From Protopterus annectens (taxonomy: Eukaryota; Chordata; Ceratodontiformes; Protopteridae), in the NCBI RefSeq assembly GCF_019279795.1, contig NC_056725.1:1614991359-1615055358 (forward strand): a stretch of 64,000 bases of DNA. The letters run 5' to 3'. Below the pieces are notes generated by a model. The model worked only from the letters and a program-made list of their open reading frames with translations. It did not search any database and had not been told where the DNA came from. Made by a program: the position numbers and the translations under genes. How positions within the stretch are numbered: the first letter of the stretch is position 1; every line of letters starts with the position of its first letter. Positions 1 through 11,436 of this stretch are shown here, piece after piece.

Positions 1-677
1 CGACACCCTGTCTTGGTGGAAAACGATGAAAGGTTCCACTGCCATTAGTGCCTGTAATTCTGAAACTCTTCATGCTGAGGTTATTGCCAGGAGCAGAGCA
101 GTTTTCCAAGAGATGTATTTTAAATCTGCTGAGTTAGCTGGCTCAAAAGGAGTTAAAGTTAATTTTTCCAACACGAAGTTGAGGTCCCAAGTTGGAGTTG
201 GTGCTCTACGGGGCGGTCTTATGTTTTTAGCCCCTATGAGGTACTGTTTTAGCAAAGGATTACAAAAAATAGGTGGGTCCGTGTTGTAATGAGCAGAGAT
301 GGCAGAGGCATGGATCTTGATGGATGAAAAGGAGAGGCCTTTGTCCAGCATCTCAGTTAAATATTGTAGTATCTGAGGAATATTTGGGACAAGAGGGTCA
401 AGGCTGTGAGCCTGGTTCCAGGCACAGAATCTCTTCCATTTATACGAATAGACTTTCCGGGTGCTAGGCCTTCTGGCCTCCAGAATGACATCCATAACAG
501 CTTTGGAGAGAGGCATTGCTTGCTTGACTAAGGAATCTAACCAAGATAAAAGAACCTCCTGCACGGTGGCAACTGCACGGCTCAAAAAACTGACTGTCAG
601 GAACAAAAAATGCAGAGCCAGCAGATACAGTGACAAAATATTTTATAAGAAATAAAAAATCACAGCATGTAGTATTT

Positions 678-720
678 GCTACAAACCGGTTTCGGCTGGC
701 ATAGCACAGCCTTCCTCAGT
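678..720 (-). ncRNA. Hammerhead-ribozyme-like motif in PLE tail (left arm)
   Basis: The inverted copy of the motif at 1792-1832, with the same CTGAGGA, stem II and GAAAC order on the minus strand. Confidence 0.45.
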
Positions 721-788
721 GTACAAAAAGTAAATACAGAAAACAATGCTGAATATATAATGCTAGCAACAATCCCATTGGTTACTAT

Positions 789-1142
789 TCACAAATGTTC
801 ATTGAGACCTGGTGGGAACAATGCACCTAATCTGATTATCCATTTCCTTTCTTTTGCATTAAGAATAGAGTGCCACTGGGATTTATTGGCCCTATTGCCA
901 AAAATCATGTCAATAATAATGAAATTAAACTTGCTGGTTGTATGGACCATAGTATGTTTGTACAAGGCATTATATATCTTTTTTTGTTTGATATTGCTTT
1001 GATGTTCAGAAACTCTAATTCTTAGAGGTCGGGATGTTTGTCCAACATAAAAAGCACCGCAACTGCATGAAGCTAAGTAAATTATCCAATCGCTGGAGCA
1101 GCAGCAGTTTGGACAGAAATGATCTGTTAACATACAAGACAC
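789..1142 (-). pseudogene. GIY-YIG endonuclease domain of the PLE (inverted arm)
   Basis: A 117-codon open stretch covering nearly all of a PLE GIY-YIG nuclease. The GIY-like strand is YLASC and the YIG-like strand is FYVG. The catalytic Arg lies in RPLRIRVSEH, and a late conserved block reads KERKWIIRLGALFPPGLNEH. PLE endonucleases nick DNA so that the RT can prime there. Detached from any RT, this copy is a relic, although the stretch is open. Confidence 0.85.
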
Positions 1143-1791
1143 GTTCCAATTCTAGTGGCCAACCCATCAGATTTACCACTACATTTGCACGGAACTCCAA
1201 TCGTCTTATTCATAGTGTAAGGCGTCATTGGAACATTTTACAATGTGACATGGAGTTAAATACCATTATTCCAGATAGTTGTCTCTTTTCTTACAGAAAA
1301 GGGAAGAATTTAAATGCTTTTTTCAATTACAAACACAAAGACAATCCATCATCGGAATTGATACAAACAACATTGACAGGAGCCCTTACTGGGTTGTGTT
1401 CCTTGTGGACATTGCAACAATTGCAAATACATACATAAGTCCAAACAATTTTCTACACGCAACTGTTCCATGGTCTTTGATTTAAAATTTTTTTCCAACT
1501 GCTCCAGCGATTGGATAATTTACTTAGCTTCATGCAGTTGCGTGCTTTTTATGTTGGACAAACATCCGACCTCTAAGAATTAGAGTTTCTGAACATCAAA
1601 GCAATATCAAACAAACGATATATAATGCCTTGTACAAACATACTATGGTCCATACAACCAGCAAGTTTAATTTCATTATTATTGACATGATTTTTAATCA
1701 GATTCTCAATGAACATTTGTGAATAGTAACCAATGGGATTGTTGCTAGCATTATATATTCAGCATTATTTTCTGTATTTACTTTTTGTACA

Positions 1792-1832
1792 CTGAGGAAG
1801 GCTGTGCTATGCCAGCCGAAACCGGTTTGTAG
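1792..1832 (+). ncRNA. Hammerhead-ribozyme-like motif in PLE tail (right arm)
   Basis: CTGAGGA is followed by a hairpin (GGCTG, loop, CAGCC) and then GAAAC. This is the order of the hammerhead core: CUGANGA, stem II, GAAA, short stem III. PLE tails are known to carry hammerhead motifs. Stem III here is short and imperfect, so activity is uncertain. Confidence 0.5.
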
Positions 1833-4800
1833 CAAATACTACATGCTGTGATTTTTTATTTCTTATAAAATATTTTGTCACTGTATCTGCTGGCTCTGCA
1901 TTTTTTGTTCCTGACTAAGGAATCTGCCATGCAGCCAGGTTCTGACTGTTGTGCTCAGTCAGAAGATGTGGGATTTGAGGCAAAGTCCAGGGTGGACCTT
2001 GTGCTAAGTTCTTTAAGATTGGGTACCAGTGCTGGCGTGGCCAGTCTGGGGGAATCATGATCATCTTTGGCTTTTCTTGCCTGGCTTTTATGAGTACTTT
2101 TGGAAGGAGAGGTAGTGGTGGGAAAACATATACTTGTAGGTTTTTCCAGCTGAATGAGAGGGCATCCACTTTCCATGTTTGTGGGTGGCAAGTCCTTGTG
2201 CAGACATTCTGTAGCTGGCAGTTCTTTGGGGATGCAAACAGATGCATGTCCGGGCTCCACCATTTTTGTGTTATCATTCCGAATATTTGTGGATGTAATT
2301 TCCACTCGTGCGGATCCATGATGTTTCTGCTTAAATCGTCTGCCAGTGTGTTTTTCTCTCCTGGCAGGAATTGTGCTTGCAGATGAACTTGATAGGTTAG
2401 AGCTGTGTTCCACAAGGTCATGGCTTGTCTGCAGAGGGGATAAGAATGAGTGCCCCCTTGCTTGTTTATGTACCACATAACTGTGGTGTTGTCTGTCTTT
2501 AGTAGTAGTTGTCCTGGATGCAGAAGGTCCTTGAAAGCTATAAGCACATTTTGTACAGCTAGCATCCATTTTTGATTGATGTGAAGATGCCTTTGTTCTG
2601 CGGGCCACTTGCCCTGAATACATTTTCCTGCCATGTGTGCTCCCCAGGCGTAATCCGATGCATCTGTTGTCAGTGTTTGCCTGGCTGTGGGTTGAGTGAA
2701 AGGCTGTCCCTTGTTGAGGTCACATGCTTGAGCCCACCATCGAAACTCCTGTTGAAGGCAAGGAATTAGTGGTATTACTATTCCCAAACTTTGACAGTGT
2801 TTTGACCAGACACTCCTCAGGTACCATTGTAGTTTCCTCTTATGCAGTCTGGCATATGGAATTAGTAGTATGCAAGATGCCATGCAACCAAAGGCCTGCA
2901 GAATTTTTCTTGCAGGGAGTTGGGTCTTTGTTGCCATCAATTGAAAATATTGAATCAGCTGTCCTTGCTTGTCTGTCATGAGATAAGCCATCTGGGCCAT
3001 TGTATTCAAGCTGGCACCCAGGAATATTATCTCTTGTGATGGCACTAGTTTTGACTTATTTTCATTTACTGTGTACCCTAGGCAACTTAATTTTTTTTAC
3101 AAATGCCACATGCTTTAGAAGAATGTCCTTGTTCTCTGCTTGAATCAGGCAGTCGTCCAGGTACGGATACATTTGAATTCCTTTCTGTCTGCACAATGCA
3201 ATTACTGGTGCCAGGCACTTTGTGAAGACCCTGGGCACAGTAGATACGCCAAAGGGCAGTGCAGAGAATTGGTAGAGCATTGAACCAGCTAGGAGTCTGA
3301 GGTATCTTCTGCAGTTTTGTCTGAAAGGGACATGCAGGTATGCCTCCTTGTGGTCCAAATTAACGAGCCAAGCTTTCTTGCCCAGTATGGAAAGAAGCTG
3401 CTGTAGTGTCAACATTTTGAATTTTGGAATATCCAGGTAAGTGTTTAGAGAAGAAAGATCCAGAATGGGCCTCCAGGCTTTGTCCTTTCTGGGAACCAGA
3501 AAGAGTCTCGAGTAAAATCCCTGTCCTTGCTCCTGTGTTGGTACCTTTTGAATAGCTCTCATGTCCAGGAGTGCTGTAATTTGTCTTTGAGCCTCTTCCC
3601 ATTGATTTGGTGGCAGATTTGGCATTCCTTTTTACTTTGGCAGAGTGTGAAAGTGGAACCCGTAACCTTGAGATACAATGTTGAGAACCCATTTGTCTTT
3701 GGTGATCATATGCCAATTGTGACAGAAAAGTGCCAGTTTTCTTCCCAAGGGGGCTGCCAAGAGAGAACTGTTTGGCAGCTGTAGTGGGAAGTCACTGGGG
3801 CTGTTTTTTATAAGGTTGAGCCTGTCTTCCCCTTCTTTCTGGGTTGATGCACCCCATTGTCGAGGCCTGTAAGGACCTTGTGGTTGACCTCTACCTCTTG
3901 GATGTCTGTATCTGCCCCTTTGTGGACTGTCTAACTGGAAAGGCCCAATTCTTTGTTGGCCAATTTCTGCTAAATCGAGGAGACTGAACCTGTAAGAAAT
4001 CCTTCACCGTTTGCATTGATTTTGCCTTATCCTCCATTTTCTTTAATACCTCTTCTGCCTTAACTCCAAATAAAACATCCTGCTGCAAAGGTGCATCCAA
4101 TAATTTTGCTTTAACATGATCTGGTAACGTCTGTTCTTTTAACCAAGCATGTCTTCTAATGACAGATCCTGTAACTGCTGCTCTACAGGAGGCCTCTAAT
4201 GAATCAAAACCACATTGCAAAGTATGTTTTCCAACTTGTTCAGCTGCATGCAATAAATCCTGCATTTCTTTATAATTAAGGAGGATCTGAGTTTGGAAGC
4301 ATTTTTGTTTCAACTGAGACATCAAATATTGCTGATATTTTAGCATGTGAAACTGGCAATTTAAGGCCCCCATTGCTAAAGTTGCAGATGTATACGCTTT
4401 CTTCCCCATCTGTCTAATGCTCTGGAATCTCTGTCAGAGGGGACTGGATTTTTTGCTGAAGAGGCCTTTACCCCTTTGGGGCCCTGAGAAATAGTTTCAG
4501 GGTCAGCAGCAGGGCTTTTATAAAAACATTTGTGAGAGTCAGGGACTCTGTAGTATCTGTCTGGCTTAACTGGAGCAGGAGGTAAAGAATCAGGATTTAA
4601 ACTGGATTCAGTATACACATCCACAATATCTAAGACTGGCGGAATAGCAAAGTACAGTTTTGTACCTACCATAAATGTAGATGTTCGAGTGCTAATACAG
4701 CTGCAGTCATAACAGATGGGTTCTCCTGCCATCAGGCGGGTCCTCGGTCGGCCGAATTACAAAGTCTAGGTCCGGCGTCGGTTGTCGTCGCTTCTTCCCT

Positions 4801-5045
4801 GATGTCAGTGCGACAGGGGTATAAAGGAACCAGCCGACGCCATTTTCTTCAGTTTTTCTTGCCCCAAATGTCAGGTGCCCCTAGAAGGAAGGCAATACAT
4901 AAATTAGTGTAATAATGCAGTGCAATATAATCAAAATACAGTAGTTGCAAGCAAATACATCATAAATGAATACCCCAATCAGGTTGTATGAGGATGTGCT
5001 AGCCTATAGGCCTGTCCCAAGAGGGGAAGGAGGGAGGGAAACCTG

Positions 5046-5142
5046 GACTGCAGCTGTATTAGCACTCGAACATCTACATTTATGGCAGGTACAAAACTGT
5101 ACTATGTTCATCGTGCATACAGCTGCAGTCATAACAGATGGG
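5046..5142. repeat. Internal complementary region of DIRS B
   Basis: The first half (5046-5100) is the reverse complement of B's own left tip (4651-4710). The second half (from about 5104) is the reverse complement of its right tip (to 10191). The halves meet at ACTGTACTATGTTCATCG. This copy of the joined ends is the hallmark of DIRS1-like elements and is thought to template completion of the circular DNA intermediate. Confidence 0.88.
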
Positions 5143-5179
5143 TAGAATCCCAAAGCTAAGAAAGGGGTGGTAGGCACTA

Positions 5180-6220
5180 GGTGGAACTAGGAGGAGCCAA
5201 AATGCCCTGCAAGACTGCAGTGGCAAAGCCTGCTCTAGATTTGGAGTATAATGGTAGGTTGTAGTGCTTGGAGAAGGTATGCACAGAACTCCAAGTGGCT
5301 GCTTCCAAAATATCCTTGGTAGGAACACCTCTGAGGAAGGCTGCAGAGGTGGCTGTGGCCCTGGTGGAATGAGTTCTAATGCCTGTAGGTACAGTTTTGC
5401 CATGAAAGGAATAGCAAAAGCGTATGCAGTGGGCTATCCATTTTGAGATTGTCTGTTTGGAAATTGGTTTTCCTTGAGCTCCCACCGCATAGGCCACAAG
5501 AGCTGTTCTGATTTTCTGAAAGGCTTTGTTCTGTCCAAATAATAACGCAGTTGTCTGTGAATGTCCAAGGAATGTAGTAATCTCTCCCCTTTGTTTTGAG
5601 GATTAGGATAAAAAGTAGGTAAATGTATGGCCTGATTTAAATCTACCCTGGATACCACTTTAGGCATAAAGGACGGGTTGGTTCGTAAGGAAACTCTGTC
5701 CTGATGGAAGATGATAAAAGGCTGGACAGCCATGAGAGCCTGTAGTTCTGAAACTCTACAAGCTGAGGTGATAGCCAGAAGGAAAGCTGTTTTCCAGGAC
5801 AAATATTGCAAATCTGATGAGGCAGCTGGCTCAAAGGGAGGCAAGGTCAGTTTTTCCAGAATGAAATTAAGATCCCAAGCAGGTATTGGTTGTTTCCTTG
5901 GAGGTCTTAAATTCTTAGCCCCTCTGAGGAACTGTCTTAAGAGAGGGTGAGAGAATAAAGGTGGATCAGTGTTGTATTCTGCAGAAATGGCTGAGGCATG
6001 GATTTTGATGGAGGAGAAAAAAAGTCCACTGCTTAGTAGTTCAGCCAAATATTGTAGTATGAGGTAAATTCAGTTTTCTATGGTCCTGGCCCTTTTTCTC
6101 ATTCCAGACACAAAAACGTTTCCATTTTGCGGAGTAAGCTTTTCTAGTTGATGGCCTTCTGGCCTCCAAAATGACATCCTGCACCTCCGTGGAGAGTAGG
6201 GCCTGCTGTGATGCTAAGGA
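5180..6220 (-). pseudogene. Tyrosine recombinase region of DIRS B
   Basis: A DIRS recombinase that would integrate a circular DNA copy in place of a retroviral integrase. Visible blocks are the SAM-like N-terminal RRPSTRKAYSAKWKRF, the first catalytic Arg region near VSELQALM, the H-x-x-R box in HSTRATATSAAF, and the C-terminal FSKHYNLPL with the Tyr nucleophile. It lies at the element's 3' end, beside the ICR. Broken. Confidence 0.85.
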
Positions 6221-6229
6221 ATCTTCCAT

Positions 6230-7990
6230 GCGGCTAGATTGAGTGTTTTTAGCTGGCTGTGAAGAGTTTTGAAGCTGTGCTGAGTCAGAAGAAGAGGCAT
6301 TAGAGGCAGGGTCCATGGTGGGGAATGAGTCAGGCTCCTCAGGAGTGGGTACCAGTGTTGCCTTGGCCAGTCCGGAGCAATGAGGATCATCTTTGGTCTG
6401 TCTGCTCTGGTCTTCAATAGAACTTTGGGCAGCAGAGGAAGAGGTGGGAAGGCATAAACTGTCATTGATGTCCAACTGAAAGAGAGCGTCCACTCTCCAG
6501 GCCTTTGGATGGAAGATCCTTGAGCAGAATTTTGTCAATTGATGATTTTTGTGGGAGGCAAAGAGATCTATGTCTGGCCTTCCCCATTCTTGGATTATTT
6601 CTGTAAAAACGTTTGGATGCAACTTCCATTCGTGTGGATCTGTCATATTCCTGCTTAGGTTGTCTGCCAGCGTGTTTTCCTTGCCTGGCAAGTACTGTGC
6701 TTGTAGTTCCATTTGCAAGTCCATGGCCAAGTTCCAGAGTGACATGGCCAGTCTGCATAGGGGGTAAGAATGTGTTCCTCCCTGCTTGTTTATGTACCAC
6801 ATAACTGTGGTGTTGTCCGTTCTTATTAATAGTTGAGCTGGTTGTAGAAGGTCCTTGAAAGCTATAATAGCATTTATTACTGCTAGCATTTCTTTTTGAT
6901 TGATGTGAAGGTGCTTTTCTTTTTGGGACCATTTGCCCTGAATGCACCGATCTGTCATGTGCGCCCCCCAGGCGTAGTCCGAGGCGTCTGTTGTGATGAC
7001 TTGATTTGCTTGAGGCTTGCTGAATGGAAGACCTGTGTTTGTTTGACATGCTTGAGCCCACCACAGAAATTCCTTTTGCAGACATGGAATTAGTGGTATT
7101 ATTGTTTCCAAACTGTGGCTGTGTTGAGATCATACGTTTTTCAGTTACCATTGTAGTTTCCTCATATGCAGCTTTGCACATGGGATTAGTAAGATGCAAG
7201 ATGCCATGAATCCCAGAGCCTGCAGGATTTTCCTTGCAGTCCGCCTGGTGTAATTTGCTAGTGTTCTGAAGTATTGAATTAGTTACCCCTGCTTCTCTGG
7301 TGTGAGGTAGGCCATCTGGGTGTTTGTGTCCAAATTGGCACCCAGGAAAATTATCTTCCGAGAGGGTATTAGCCTTGATTTCTTTTTATTGAATGTGTAT
7401 CCCAGAGAGTTCAATAACATTATTACATAAGCCAGATGTTTCAGAAGAATGTGCTTGCTGTCCGCTTGGATCAGGCAGTCGTCCAAATAGGGATATATTT
7501 GTATCCCTTGAAGTCTGCAGTAGGCAATTACTGATGCCAGGCATTTCGTGAATACCATGGGCGCAGTCGATAAGCCAAAGGGCAATGCAGAGAATTGATA
7601 ATGGGTTGAACCTGCAAGAAATCTGAGGTACCTTCTGCAATTTTGTCTGATTGGGACATGCAGGTATGCCTCCTTGAGGTCCAATGTTACCAGCCAAAAC
7701 TCCTTGCCCAGCATGGGAAGAATTTGCTGTAGAGTGAGCATCTTGAATTTTGGTACGAGTAGAAATGTGTTTAGGATGGATAGATCCAAAATAGGTCTCC
7801 AATCTTTTCCCTTCCTTGGCACCAGAAATAGCCTGGAATAAAAACCTTGACCTTGTTCGTGCGTAGGTACCTCTTGAATAGCTTTCATGTTTATGAGATC
7901 TGTAATTTGCCTTTGTGCCTCTGCCCTTTGATTGTGTGGCAGGTTTGGCATGCCTCTCATTTTGGAAGGGTGTGAAAATGGAATTTGTAG
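6230..7990 (-). pseudogene. RT and RNase H region of DIRS B
   Basis: The RT carries LVTLDLKEAYLHVPI, QFSALPFGLSTAP and the YPYLDDCLIQA catalytic box. RNase H follows with TTDASDYAWGAH, NQKEMLAV, RTDNTTVMWYINKQGG and ENTLADNLSR, which supply the acidic residues. This is the Ty3-like RT plus RNase H of DIRS elements. Its end overlaps the start of the recombinase frame. Confidence 0.88.
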
Positions 7991-9880
7991 CCTCTGTTTA
8001 TAATGTCCAGGATCCATTTGTCCTTTGTGACAATATGCCAATTTTTTGAAAATAATGCCAGCTTTCCTCCTAAGGGGGCTGCCATTTGAGACCTGGTTGG
8101 CATGCAAAGGGGAAAGTCATTGGGTTTGCTTTCTGAAAGATTGTGAGTTGTCCTCACCACCTCTTTGTGTAGGAGCTTGCCATTGTCTGCCTCTATCGAT
8201 CCTTGGGATTGTCCTCTGCCTCTCGGCGCCTGTATCTGCCTCTTTGGGGTCTGTCTGTGGCAGGAAAGGACCAGTTTTGGAAGGCCAATTTCTACTAAAG
8301 CGTGGGGTTGAACCTGTAGAAATTCTCTCACAGTTTGCATTGATTTAGCCTTTTCCTCCATTTTCCTTAATACCTCCTCAGCATTAGCACCAAATAGTAC
8401 ATCCTTTTGAAGGGGGGCGTCTAGTAATTTAGCTTTGACATGATCAGGCAAGGCTTGTTCCTTGAGCCAAGCATGCCTATGTATGACTGATCCTGTAACA
8501 GCAGCTCTACATGAGGCCTCTAGAGCATCAAAACCACATTGTAAGGTATGCTTACCCACTTGTTCTGCACTATGCATCAAATCCTGCAACTCCTTCAAGT
8601 CTGGTTGCTCAGGTTGTGACATTTTACTTTTCAGTTGTGATAACAAAAACTGTTGGTATTTTAGCATATGAAACTGACAGTTTAAGGCCCTCATGGATAA
8701 GGTAGCTGAGGTATATACCTTTTTTCCCCACCTTTCTAAGGATCTGGAATCTCTCTCGGATGGCAATGGATTTTTAGCAATGGAGGCCTTAACTCCCTTG
8801 GGGCCCTGTGAGATGGTTTCTGGGTTAGCAGCATGGCTTTTGTATAGAAATTGGTGCGAGTCAGGGACCCTGTAGTACCTGTCAGGTTTAATTGGAGCTG
8901 GAGGTAGAGAGTCCGGGTTAAGGCAGGCCTCCAAGTAAACATCATCTAGGATGTCCAAGACAGGAGGTATAGCCAGAGGCCTGTGCTGAGGAAGCAAGAG
9001 AAATTCCCAGAGCCTTTTCTTGGAATCTGAGTAATCCTGGCCTTCCCAGTGGAAGTGTTCCCTTAAGGTATGCAAAGTTTCCCCAAATGAGTAATCCTCA
9101 GGGGGGATACAGAAGGGATGGACTCCTCCGCATCAGAGTCTTCAAAAGGGGAGTAAGAATGTTCCTGATCATCAGAGTGCTCTGAAATAATGGAGCCCTA
9201 ATCAGAGGAGGGGGAATCTTCCTCCACTCTAGGCCTTTTGTCCGGAGGGGGCTGAGAACCTCTGATAAGAATAATTAAATCCTCAGCCATTTTAAGCATC
9301 TGTTTCTTAGGCATGCGGCCTGGAGATGGGCCGTGTAGCTGGTCTCAGAGTGCATGGTCGCTTTAGACTGATGGAGAAAGAAGAGGAAGGTCTGAAGACA
9401 CCTTGAGTGGAGGTGGACCTGTCCACATTCTGAGTTTCAACGCCAAGAGTGGCTTTGGTATCTGTAGTCGGGGTGTGGGCCAAGGAGCCTGCGACCTCAG
9501 GCACAGGAGACACCGTCAAAGACAAGTCGTCGGTAGTCGGGGGCTGCGTAGGCGCCTCGCTGAGAACCGGACCACGTGTAGTCGGCTTTGGCATGGTGTC
9601 GGTAGAGGCCGCAGACCTCGTGTGTTGGTCCTTGTCTTTGCGTTTTTTAGACAAAACCGGAGTCGGAGTATCCGACGACATAGTATAGTTAAATGCTTTC
9701 CCAAAATAATGCTGGGCGAACTCCGCCCGACGCTTAATAGTGCGTTTGTTGAATGTAGCACAAAAGCGACAGACCGAGACGTCGTGGTCTGGGCCTAAAC
9801 AAGGTATACAGAGGGAATGGAAATCCTTATGCGGTATTTGCTTCCCACAAGAAATACAATTATTAACTTTGTCTGACATC
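7990..9880 (-). pseudogene. Gag-like region of DIRS B
   Basis: Starts MSDKVNNCISCGKQIPHKDF, with paired Cys-x2-Cys motifs (CISC, CIPC, CRFC). A low-complexity Ser/Thr/Pro stretch follows, then an acidic tract (SSDQGS, DSDAEESIPSVSP) and a helical block (ALNCQFHMLKYQQFL; GKHTLQCGFDALEASCRAAV). It corresponds to the first frame of DIRS elements, which probably binds nucleic acid or forms particles. The function is inferred from position. Confidence 0.75.
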
Positions 9881-11400
9881 GGTCTGAGGCAAGAAAAGTT
9901 TCCCCAACGGGGTACTTAGCTTTTAAGAAGACTTCGGTTTCCAAATTTTCGTAATCTCAAAAGCTGGCCGACCAGCACTTGCGAACTGCTTCTGCTTCGG
10001 GCACTGCGCGGCAAGAAAGACTGAAGAAAATGGCGTTGGCTGGTTCCTTTATACCCCTGTCACACTGACGTCAGGGAAGAAGCGACGACAACCGACGCCG
10101 GGCCTAGACTTTGGAATTCGGCCGACCGAGGACCCGTCTGACTGCGGGAGAACCCATCTGTTATGACTGCAGCTGTATGCACGATGAACATGGGGTCTGT
10201 GTTGAGGTAATAAAAGGAAATCTCTGAGCCTTTTCTTGGATTCTGAATAATCCTGGCCCTCCCAATGGAAATGCTCCCTCATGGTATGTAAGGTTTCCCT
10301 AAAGGAGTAGTCCTCTGGCGGAGAGGCTGAAGGAATTGATTCCTCAGCATCAGAATCCTCATAAGGGGGTAAAGAGTATCCTGGGTCTGAGGATGAATCT
10401 GAAGAGATGGATACCTGGTCGGATGAGTCCTAGTCTACATCCTGTCTAGGCCTTTTATCAGGAGGGGGATGGAACCCCCTGATCAGAGTGATTAAGTCTT
10501 CGGCCATTTTGAGCATTTGTTTCTTAGGCATGGAGGCCTGTCCTGGTGAATGGTGAATTTGTTTGTTTTTAAAGGAGTTTTAGACTTAGCAGAAGATTTA
10601 ATGGTTAACTGAGTAGGTCTGAAAACACCCTCTGAAGCTATGGGTTGGTTCAGCTACTGCGGACACCTCTGAAGGGTTAGTCTTGGTAGGCTGTAAAACC
10701 GATGTGTCTGAAGGCCCAGCCATCTCCACGTGGGAGTCAGAGGCGACCTGTGCTTCTAAAGAAGCGGTCGTCAGGGGCTGCATAGGCGCCTCGCTGAAAA
10801 CCGGCGACTGGTCTAGAAGAGGCTTCGTTAGTTTTGGGCCTCGGATGCCTGTCCTTGTCTTTGCGCTTTTTGTGTAGTCTGGTCGTCGGTAGTTCTGACG
10901 ACATGGCGTAATTGAATTCTCTGCCAAAATAATATCGGGCAAAATCAAACCGACGTTTAATAGTGCGCTTGTTAAACCTAGCACAAAACCGACAACCTGT
11001 GATGTCGTGGTCTGGGCCTAAGCATGGGATACAATAAGAATGGAAATCCTTATGAGGTATTTGCTTCCCACAAGAAATACAGTTATTAACTTTTACTGAC
11101 ATCGGTCTGAGGCAAGAAAAAGTTTCAACGGGTACTTAGCTTTGTAGAAGACTTCGGTTCTGGATTCGGAATGAAAATCTCAGGAGTCGGCCGACCGGCA
11201 CTTGTGAACTGCTTTTGCTTCGGGCACCGCGCAGCAATAAAGACTGAAGAAAATGGCATCGGCTGCATCTTGTATACCCCTGTCGCACTGACGTCAGGGA
11301 AGAAGCAACATCAACCGATGCCGGACCAAGACTTTATAACTCAGGCCGACTGAGGGACCGCCTGATGGCAGGATAACCCAAGTGTAATGACTGCAGCAGT

Positions 11401-11436
11401 GTAACACGATGAACATAGTACAGTTTTGTACCTACC
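11401..11436. other. Head-to-tail junction of DIRS A and C
   Basis: A's right tip (GATGAACAT) is joined with no spacer to C's left tip (AGTACAGTTTTG). The result reads as the reverse complement of the ICR centre, and so of the presumed circle junction. Confidence 0.85.

Larger units (their letters stand above)
539..1911 (+). mobile_element. Penelope-like element with palindromic structure
   Basis: A 1.37-kb insertion flanked by a perfect 14-bp target-site duplication, TGACTAAGGAATCT, at 525-538 and 1912-1925. The plus strand encodes the PLE RT-to-endonuclease linker (about 1135-1440, with RRHWNILQCDMEL and the Cys motif PCGHCNNCK at 1401-1427), then a GIY-YIG endonuclease and a 3' tail (about 1495-1911). 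An inverted second copy of the endonuclease and tail lies to the left (593-1115, minus strand). That copy keeps the better GIY-YIG domain: IIYLASCSCGAFYVGQTSR, RIRVSEH and ERKWIIRLG. The plus copy lacks roughly 95 bp of this domain. The RT itself is absent, so the insertion is 5'-truncated and cannot move on its own. Confidence 0.88.
593..1915. repeat. Long inverted repeat within the PLE
   Basis: The left arm, 593 to about 1115, is the reverse complement of the right arm, about 1490 to 1915, around a roughly 375-bp centre that holds the linker. Outer arm ends match exactly over dozens of bases (GTCAGGAACAAAAAATGCAG at 593 against its complement ending at 1915). Inverted partial copies joined at the tail are a known outcome of PLE insertion. 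Confidence 0.9.
4651..10191 (-). mobile_element. DIRS-type retrotransposon B, whole length (fossil)
   Basis: A 5541-bp element inserted in the gag-like region of A. It runs from AGTACAGTTTTGTACC at 4651 to GATGAACAT at 10191, with A sequence on both sides and no target-site duplication, as expected for a recombinase-integrated DIRS. Parts in plus-strand order: 3' ITR (4651-4866), ICR (5046-5142), YR (about 5180-6220), RNase H and RT (about 6230-7990), gag-like region (about 7990-9880) and 5' ITR (about 10008-10191). It is structurally complete with roughly five breaks. It is very similar to C, so the two belong to one fairly recent subfamily. Confidence 0.94.
1..11416 (-). mobile_element. DIRS-type retrotransposon A (fossil, left end outside window)
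   Basis: An old YR retrotransposon read on the minus strand. The window opens inside its YR region (about 1-538 and 1926-2100). RNase H and RT follow (about 2000-3630), then the gag-like region (about 3630-4650, resuming 10192-11100) and the 5' inverted terminal repeat, ending in GATGAACAT at 11416. RT shows the YLDD catalytic box, RNase H the DNTTVMWYINKQGG block, and the gag start the Cys-rich CISCGKQIPHKDFHS motif. It is interrupted by a PLE (539-1911) and by DIRS B (4651-10191). It is clearly diverged from B and C and has several breaks, so it is an older copy. Its left half would lie upstream of the window. Confidence 0.93.
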
